The position numbers and the translations under genes are program-made. A stretch of DNA of 23,169 nt from a virus: positions 1 to 23,169 of the IMG/VR virus record IMGVR_UViG_3300007559_000025. One strand, 5' to 3'. The notes under the pieces were generated by a model. The model searched no databases, was not told the origin of the DNA, and worked only from the letters and a program-made list of their open reading frames with translations. Positions 22,412 through 23,169 of the stretch are shown here, piece by piece (positions within the stretch are counted from its first letter, which is position 1; the number at the start of each line of letters is the position of its first letter).

Positions 22412-22831
22412 ATGCCTAAAGAAAACACAATGGATTTATTTGGCTTTGAACAACCCCAAAAGCATTTTTTAACAGATGAGGGGTTCGATGAATTCTGGTC
22501 TGCATATCCTAGATGTGACCGTAAGGGCGAAAGAGCTGCTTGCAAGAAAAAGTGGACTGAATCTTACTATTTCTCTCAAAAGCACATTATTTTGAAGCAC
22601 GTTCAATGGATGGCTACCACAGCGCAATGGTTGAGAGACAACGGGTCTTGGATTCCCGCCCCTAAGGTTTATTTAAACCAACAACGATGGGATGGCGCTG
22701 ATATTCCTGAGATTAAGGCTAAACCCCTGATTGACCCCGCTTTGGCAAAGATTGAAGCTGACAACAAAAAAGCCGCACCTATGCCTGAACACATAAGACA
22801 AAAAATTGCACAAATGAAAGGTAGGTCATGA
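22412..22831 (+). CDS. replication protein, O/DnaT-like C-terminal type
   Basis: A 139-residue protein with FDEFWSAYPRCDRKGERAACKKKW, a middle helix, and GSWIPAPKVYLNQQRWDGADIPE. This FWxxYP...IPxPxxYLNQxRW pattern is common in the C-terminal half of phage replication initiation and DnaT-like proteins, which help load the host helicase. Here only that half is present; no winged-helix N-terminus is seen. GGAG with a 5-nt gap supports the ATG at 22412; an upstream in-frame ATG at 22361 lacks an RBS. It overlaps the methyltransferase start by ATGA. The lambda-like order cro, regulatory RNA, replication gene supports the assignment. Confidence 0.65.
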   Translation: MPKENTMDLFGFEQPQKHFLTDEGFDEFWSAYPRCDRKGERAACKKKWTESYYFSQKHIILKHVQWMATTAQWLRDNGSWIPAPKVYLNQQRWDGADIPEIKAKPLIDPALAKIEADNKKAAPMPEHIRQKIAQMKGRS

Positions 22832-23169
22832 ATGAGTTGGCTCTTTTCGCAGGCGCTGGTGGAGGAATTCTCGGAGGCCATTTGCTTGGATGGCGAACAG
22901 TCTGTGCCGTTGAGTGGGAGCAATACCCCGCAAGCGTACTGTGCGCCCGACAAAATGACGGGCTTCTCCCGCCTTTCCCGATTTGGGATGACGTACAAAC
23001 CTTTGACGGAAAGCCGTGGCGAGGAATTGTTGACGTTGTATCGGGAGGGTTTCCTTGCCAGGACATCAGCGCAGCAGGACGAGGCGCAGGAATTGACGGT
23101 GAACGATCAAGTATGTGGAAACACATGGCGAGGATCATTGGCGAGGTTAGACCCAGATACGCTTTTGTG
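22828..23169 (+). CDS. DNA cytosine-C5 methyltransferase, partial (3' end outside window)
   Basis: The first 114 residues are visible. LFAGAGGGILGGHLLGW (6-22) is motif I, which binds S-adenosylmethionine, VEWEQYPASVLCARQN is motif II, and GGFPCQDIS (73-81) is motif IV with catalytic C77. The window ends just before the expected ENV motif VI, with RPRYAFV. The enzyme transfers a methyl group to carbon 5 of cytosine; in phages this often protects DNA from host restriction. No matching restriction endonuclease is seen here. The start is an ATGA overlap with the replication gene. Its recognition sequence cannot be predicted, since the target-recognition domain is not in the window. Confidence 0.9.
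   Translation, partial: MNELALFAGAGGGILGGHLLGWRTVCAVEWEQYPASVLCARQNDGLLPPFPIWDDVQTFDGKPWRGIVDVVSGGFPCQDISAAGRGAGIDGERSSMWKHMARIIGEVRPRYAFV

Noticed and set aside
21847-23169. Lysogeny module with CI and integrase
   Set aside because: Only a Cro-like repressor is visible; no CI-type repressor, integrase or attachment site was seen in the window.

Overview
The window is a stretch of a tailed-phage genome (Caudoviricetes). It holds a dense late block of head, neck, tail, lysis genes on the + strand (1-19230), a leftward block of early recombination genes on the - strand (19216-21736), a divergent control region (about 21737-21846), and the start of a rightward early operon (21847-23169). The neck and ejection-type genes, with no tape measure, tube or sheath gene, suggest podovirus-like morphology. 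The host is probably a Gram-negative bacterium, perhaps an aquatic proteobacterium. That is inference from RBS style, sigma70-like promoters and general similarity of the proteins. No integrase, CI-type repressor, portal, terminase or polymerase lies in this piece, so lifestyle cannot be settled here.

Late block. The end of a probable scaffold gene is followed by the major capsid protein (65-1066), two small capsid-associated candidates around a rho-independent terminator, a hairpin-helix and coiled-coil protein, a head-tail adaptor candidate (2342-3253), a P22 gp10-like stabilization protein (3253-4797), a GNAT-fold protein (4794-5231), a giant repeat protein ending in a self-cleaving S74 chaperone domain (5234-8623), and two probable ejection/internal virion proteins (8628-12262). 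A host-recognition module follows (12272-16811): two fibre proteins, a polyglycine adhesin, assembly-like proteins and a 2-oxoglutarate/Fe(II) oxygenase. The lysis module (16820-19230) has seven small genes, most with predicted membrane segments, and a GH24 endolysin. Nearly all are stop-start overlapped; two need GTG starts.

Early block. The leftward operon, read from a good sigma70-like promoter at 21779-21808, encodes small proteins (one a 30-residue membrane peptide), a DUF1071/Sak-like annealing protein, a YqaJ/lambda-type exonuclease, a small protein with an SSB-type acidic tip, a winged-helix protein and a zinc-ribbon protein. Annealase, exonuclease and SSB-like protein form a plausible homologous recombination set.

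Control region. A 52-residue P22 Cro-like repressor (21847-22005) faces the leftward operon across two inverted repeats and may be read from a leaderless transcript. Inside the end of cro is a perfect consensus promoter (TTGACA-N18-TATAAT), followed by about 100 nt that fold into a long hairpin with a crossing 7-bp pairing and end in a U tract. This is the strongest unannotated element: a phage small RNA, possibly of the C4/CI antisense class. Downstream come an O/DnaT-like replication protein and a cytosine-C5 DNA methyltransferase cut by the window end.
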